Assembly (NCBI GenBank): GCA_045132895.1
Contig: JBGUTC010000031.1
Location: 1 to 43,083 of the forward strand
Direction of reading: 5' to 3'
DNA from: UMGS755 sp045132895
GTDB lineage: Bacteria; Bacillota; Clostridia; UBA1381; UBA9506
DNA length: 43,083 bases
The translations under genes were made by a program, and so were the position numbers. The notes beneath the pieces were generated by a model. The model was not told the DNA's origin and made no database searches. It worked only from the letters and a program-made list of their open reading frames with translations. Numbering within the stretch: the first letter of the stretch is position 1; the number at the start of each line of letters is the position of its first letter. This document shows positions 39,997-43,083 of this stretch, piece after piece.

Positions 39997-40680
39997 ATGA
40001 AAATTCTGATTGTTGATGACGAAAAACTGCTCGTCAAAGGAATAAAATATAATTTTGAACAGGAAGGCTACACGGTTTTAGCCGCCTACGACGGAGAAGA
40101 AGCCATCAAAATGGCCTATGACAAGTCCATTGACTTAATCATTCTGGATTTGATGTTGCCCAAGGTGGACGGTCTTTCCGTTTGCCAGAAGGTGCGCGAA
40201 TTTTCCAACGTACCCATCGTCATGCTGACTGCTAAAAATGAGGACATGGATAAAATTCTGGGTCTGGAATACGGTGCTGACGATTACCTGACAAAGCCCT
40301 TTAATATTTTAGAACTGAAAGCCCGGGTCAAGGCTGTTCTCCGCCGCATGACCCCGACAGACAGCCCGGCAAAGGAAAGCGTTGTCTCTATCGGCAACGT
40401 AAAGCTTGACTACAATCTTCGCCGCGTTTCCATTGACGGTAAAACCATTGACCTGACCGCCAAGGAATTTGACCTGATGGATCTTTTTGTCTGCAATGCC
40501 GGCAAGGTCTACTCCCGTGAAAACCTTCTGGATATTGTCTGGGGCTATGACTATCCCGGTGACGTCAGAACCGTTGACGTACACGTCCGCAGACTCCGGG
40601 AAAAGATTGAGCCCAATCCGGCACAACCGATTTACATTCATACAAAATGGGGAGTTGGTTACTATTTTAAAGAAGCTTAA
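39997..40680 (+). CDS. OmpR/PhoB-family response regulator
   Basis: A 227-residue DNA-binding response regulator. The receiver domain has the acidic pair VDDEK (7-10), phosphoacceptor Asp51 in ILDLMLP, Thr78/Lys80 in MLTAK and Lys100 in LTKPF. The winged-helix output domain is at about 128-225 (TAKEFDLMDLF and VDVHVRRLREKIEP). It is of the PhoP/WalR/ResD-like kind, but the sensed signal cannot be told. AAGGGGG precedes the ATG. The histidine kinase gene follows at once. Confidence 0.94.
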   Translation: MKILIVDDEKLLVKGIKYNFEQEGYTVLAAYDGEEAIKMAYDKSIDLIILDLMLPKVDGLSVCQKVREFSNVPIVMLTAKNEDMDKILGLEYGADDYLTKPFNILELKARVKAVLRRMTPTDSPAKESVVSIGNVKLDYNLRRVSIDGKTIDLTAKEFDLMDLFVCNAGKVYSRENLLDIVWGYDYPGDVRTVDVHVRRLREKIEPNPAQPIYIHTKWGVGYYFKEA

Positions 40681-40690
40681 TACCAGCCGG

Positions 40691-42088
40691 ATGACAATCC
40701 GCTGGAAGATTACCGTGAACTACCTGGTTCTGTTTCTGGCAGTTCTTATGGTACTGGGCTTTTTCTTACTCTCCACCCTTTACTCTTACCTCTTTGACCA
40801 GAAAAAGATGGAGGTTTTGACCAGTGCCAATGTCATCGCCAGCATCATCTCCGAAAACTTTACAGATGAGTATTTTTACGCGAAATTACCCAATCTGCCT
40901 ATGGAGAAAAATGCACGCGCCATTGTCGTAAACACGGAAAGCTCCGTTTTATACGATTCTTATAAGGAAACCAGCATCAAGGGAAAAACCTTTATTAACT
41001 CCGCCATCACCGGTGCACTTCTGTCTGACGGAAAGAACTCTTCCAATGCCTATCGGGAAGATGGCAGTTGGTACATTGATGCGGCAGTGCCTATAATTAA
41101 AAATGCCAAAACCGTGGGTGCTGTTTACCTGATTCAGTCAGGTGATTCCACGGAGGAGATTATTTTACATATCAGAAACGTTCTGCTCGTTCTTTGCGGC
41201 GGTATCATGCTCCTTTTGGGTGTTTTCAGTTTCTATATGGCGAAATTCCTGACCCTGCCCATTCAGCGATTTACTACCTTCATTAACAACATGCCCAAGG
41301 AAAGCCTGCAGCACGTTCAGATTCAATCAAAAGACGAAATCGGGCAACTTGCTCTTGCTTTTAACAACTTAATTGACCGCATGGCAGAACTGGAGGACAA
41401 GCGTCGTGCCTTTGTGTCCAACGCTTCCCATGAGTTAAAAACGCCTCTGTCAATTATTAAGTTGTTGTCTGACTCCCTGATGCAGACAGAAAACCCCGAT
41501 CCGGGTTTTATCAAGGAGTTTTTAAGCGATATGAGCAAGGAAGTTGACCGCCTGACTCGTATTATCGAAAAACTGCTGGACATGACAAAAATGGACTCCA
41601 GCCATGCCAGCATGCAATATGTGCATACCGATATCCGCGAGATTGTGCAAGAGGTTTACGATAAACTGGTGCCTCTTGCCAGAAGCAAGAATATTGCCCT
41701 GACCTTAAACCAGCCTGAAACAGAGGTTATTCTTCCCGTTGAACGGGATACGCTGACAGAGGCCATTTATAACATCGCTGATAACAGCATTAAATACACC
41801 GAAAGCGAAGGCACTGTTGCCATCAGCGTCAGCCGCGACCTGGGTAATATTTATATTGCTGTGAGCGATACCGGTATCGGGATTCCCAAAGAAGAGGTCC
41901 AGAAGATTTTTGACCGTTTCTATCGGGTGGATAAAGCCCGCGCCAGAGAAACCGGTGGTACCGGTCTGGGACTGTCCATTGCCATGGATGCTGTGAAACT
42001 CCACGGCGGACATATTGAAGTAAAAAGCGAAGAAGAAGTCGGCAGCCGGTTTACCATTACCCTGCCCTATCCGGAGGAAAACCAATGA
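40691..42088 (+). CDS. Membrane sensor histidine kinase
   Basis: About 465 residues. Order: membrane helix (about 8-33), extracytoplasmic sensor of some 120 residues (40-160), second helix (163-183), HAMP (184-236), dimerisation domain with the phosphorylated His247 in SNASHELKTPLS, and the ATPase domain with the N box ADNSIKYTESEG, DTGIGIP and GGTGLGLSIA. Partner of the regulator gene just upstream. The start is uncertain: ATG 40691 is used, but no good ribosome binding site precedes it, and TTG 40655 inside the regulator gene is in frame next to GGGGAG. Its stop overlaps the next start (ATGA). Confidence 0.92.
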   Translation: MTIRWKITVNYLVLFLAVLMVLGFFLLSTLYSYLFDQKKMEVLTSANVIASIISENFTDEYFYAKLPNLPMEKNARAIVVNTESSVLYDSYKETSIKGKTFINSAITGALLSDGKNSSNAYREDGSWYIDAAVPIIKNAKTVGAVYLIQSGDSTEEIILHIRNVLLVLCGGIMLLLGVFSFYMAKFLTLPIQRFTTFINNMPKESLQHVQIQSKDEIGQLALAFNNLIDRMAELEDKRRAFVSNASHELKTPLSIIKLLSDSLMQTENPDPGFIKEFLSDMSKEVDRLTRIIEKLLDMTKMDSSHASMQYVHTDIREIVQEVYDKLVPLARSKNIALTLNQPETEVILPVERDTLTEAIYNIADNSIKYTESEGTVAISVSRDLGNIYIAVSDTGIGIPKEEVQKIFDRFYRVDKARARETGGTGLGLSIAMDAVKLHGGHIEVKSEEEVGSRFTITLPYPEENQ

Positions 42089-43083
42089 TTTATTTAGACA
42101 ACAGCGCCACCACCCGTCCCTATGACGAGGTCAGCGCTCTGATGCTGAACATGCAGCAGGAAACCTTCGGAAACCCCTCTTCTCTGCACCACGTCGGCAT
42201 TCAGGCAGAACGTGCCATGAAAACAGCCAGGGAGCAGGTTCTTTCTGCTTTCGGCGCTACTGATGCCACATTCGTTTTCACCTCCGGCGGAACAGAAGCT
42301 AATAATCTGGCAATTTTAGGCACTATGCTTCACCGCATTCGCAGAACACCTCAGATTATTACCTCCAAGATTGAGCATCCCTCTGTTATGGAAACAGTTT
42401 TATTTTTAAAGAACCTGGGAGCCGATTGCCGTTTCGTCGAAGTGAATCGTTCCGGCCAGGTGGATATGGAGCATTTTCGCAGTCTTTTAACAGAAGAAAC
42501 CGCTCTGGTTTCCGTTATGAGTGTCAATAACGAAACCGGAGCCATACAGGATATCCCCACCCTTTGCCGCATCGCAAAGCAGAAGAATCCGGACGTTTTG
42601 TTTCATACAGATGCTGTTCAGGCTTTTGGAAAGATTCCTCTTTCCCTCCAGCAGTCAGGTGTTGATTTAATCACCGTCAGCGGTCATAAGATACACGGGC
42701 CCAAGGGGTCCGGTGGTCTTTTAATCCGTCGCGGCGTTCATGTAAAACCCGTGCTTCACGGCGGCGGACAGGAAAACGGCCTGAGAAACGGAACCCAGAA
42801 CACGCCTGCCATTGCCGGTCTTGGACTTGCAACCGAGATGACATTGCAGAATTTTTCTGAAAAAACTGAAACCATGGATAAACTCCGCCACATGCTGGCA
42901 GATGGTTTAGCGCAGGTTCCCGGCTGCATGGTTGTGAAAACGGAGAATCCGGCGCCACACATTGTTAACGCAATGTTTCCGGGGCTCAAATCCGAAACCC
43001 TGCTCCACACGCTGGAGTCACGGGGGATTTATGTTTCCAGCGGCTCCGCCTGCTCCTCAAACAAGCCGCAGCTTTCTCCTACC
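42085..43083 (+). CDS. Cysteine desulfurase (NifS/IscS family), 3' end outside the window
   Basis: Removes sulfur from cysteine through a persulfide for iron-sulfur clusters, thiolated tRNA or other uses. The 333 residues present start MIYLDNSATTRPY and include FTSGGTEANNLAI, HTDAVQAFGK, the PLP lysine in TVSGHKIHGPKGSGG (Lys202) and the catalytic cysteine in SSGSACSS (Cys323). Only the last 40-50 residues are missing. It overlaps the kinase stop by 4 bp, with GGAGG ahead of its ATG. In many Bacillota such a gene is followed by thiI (tRNA 4-thiouridine); that would settle its role. Confidence 0.95.
   Translation, partial: MIYLDNSATTRPYDEVSALMLNMQQETFGNPSSLHHVGIQAERAMKTAREQVLSAFGATDATFVFTSGGTEANNLAILGTMLHRIRRTPQIITSKIEHPSVMETVLFLKNLGADCRFVEVNRSGQVDMEHFRSLLTEETALVSVMSVNNETGAIQDIPTLCRIAKQKNPDVLFHTDAVQAFGKIPLSLQQSGVDLITVSGHKIHGPKGSGGLLIRRGVHVKPVLHGGGQENGLRNGTQNTPAIAGLGLATEMTLQNFSEKTETMDKLRHMLADGLAQVPGCMVVKTENPAPHIVNAMFPGLKSETLLHTLESRGIYVSSGSACSSNKPQLSPT

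Noticed and set aside
1..43083. CRISPR array, prophage or integrative element
   Set aside because: I saw no regularly spaced repeats, cas genes, integrase, phage structural genes or conjugation genes.

Overview
The window looks like a chromosomal segment of an uncultured or poorly described spore-forming member of the Clostridia (Bacillota). The grounds are a germination protease (gpr), a lysine riboswitch ahead of asd-dapA-dapB, RNase J, TrmK, an YugP-type protease, strong AGGAGG ribosome binding sites and A/T-rich rho-independent terminators. Gene density is high, most genes are in short operons, and most converging operons share one bidirectional terminator hairpin.

Layout. 1-1.1 kb: a four-helix-bundle gene, a CAU-anticodon tRNA whose position 33 is A instead of the near-invariant U, and a lysine riboswitch with terminator. 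1.1-3.8 kb: asd-dapA-dapB (lysine/diaminopimelate). 3.8-5.1 kb: a small accessory island flanked by two near-identical terminators. It holds a SLOG-like gene preceded by a structured, attenuator-like leader RNA that I do not recognise, a hairpin-rich stretch that may be a transposon end, and a MITE-like element. 5.1-13.3 kb: a long leftward block, argG, argH, XRE-cupin regulator, acyl-CoA ligase, trmK, nif3-like, GNAT, glycerate kinase. 13.4-15.6 kb: ruvC-ruvA-ruvB. 15.6-29.7 kb: a catabolic region with three AraC-type regulators. It includes a ceramidase-like protein plus a DMT permease, a large GH106-like glycosidase plus an SGNH esterase, a Gfo/Idh/MocA oxidoreductase and an unknown 267-residue protein, interrupted by an M23 peptidase, gpr and a secreted stalk-domain protein. 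29.9-36.8 kb: topB, mgtE, an YugP-type protease, a GlmU-like nucleotidyltransferase, a cobalamin adenosyltransferase and two small membrane proteins. 37-43 kb: rnjA-metK, then a two-component system overlapping a cysteine desulfurase gene that runs off the window.

How the parts work together. asd-dapA-dapB act consecutively in lysine/diaminopimelate synthesis and respond to lysine through the riboswitch. argG-argH finish arginine synthesis. RuvABC resolves Holliday junctions. The AraC-type genes sit divergently beside promoters with poor -35 boxes; two of these promoters also carry inverted or direct repeats, as expected for activator-dependent sugar or glycolipid use.

The best candidates for undescribed biology are two leader regions. 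The first, on the minus strand at 4348-4534, has nested helices closed by a 14-bp stem starting at the predicted transcription start, then mutually exclusive antiterminator and terminator hairpins upstream of the SLOG-like gene. The second, at 32167-32304, encodes a 22-codon leader peptide overlapping a four-segment switch (1:2 and 3:4 against 2:3) that could hide or expose the mgtE ribosome binding site. All calls come from reading the sequence; no database search or folding program was run.
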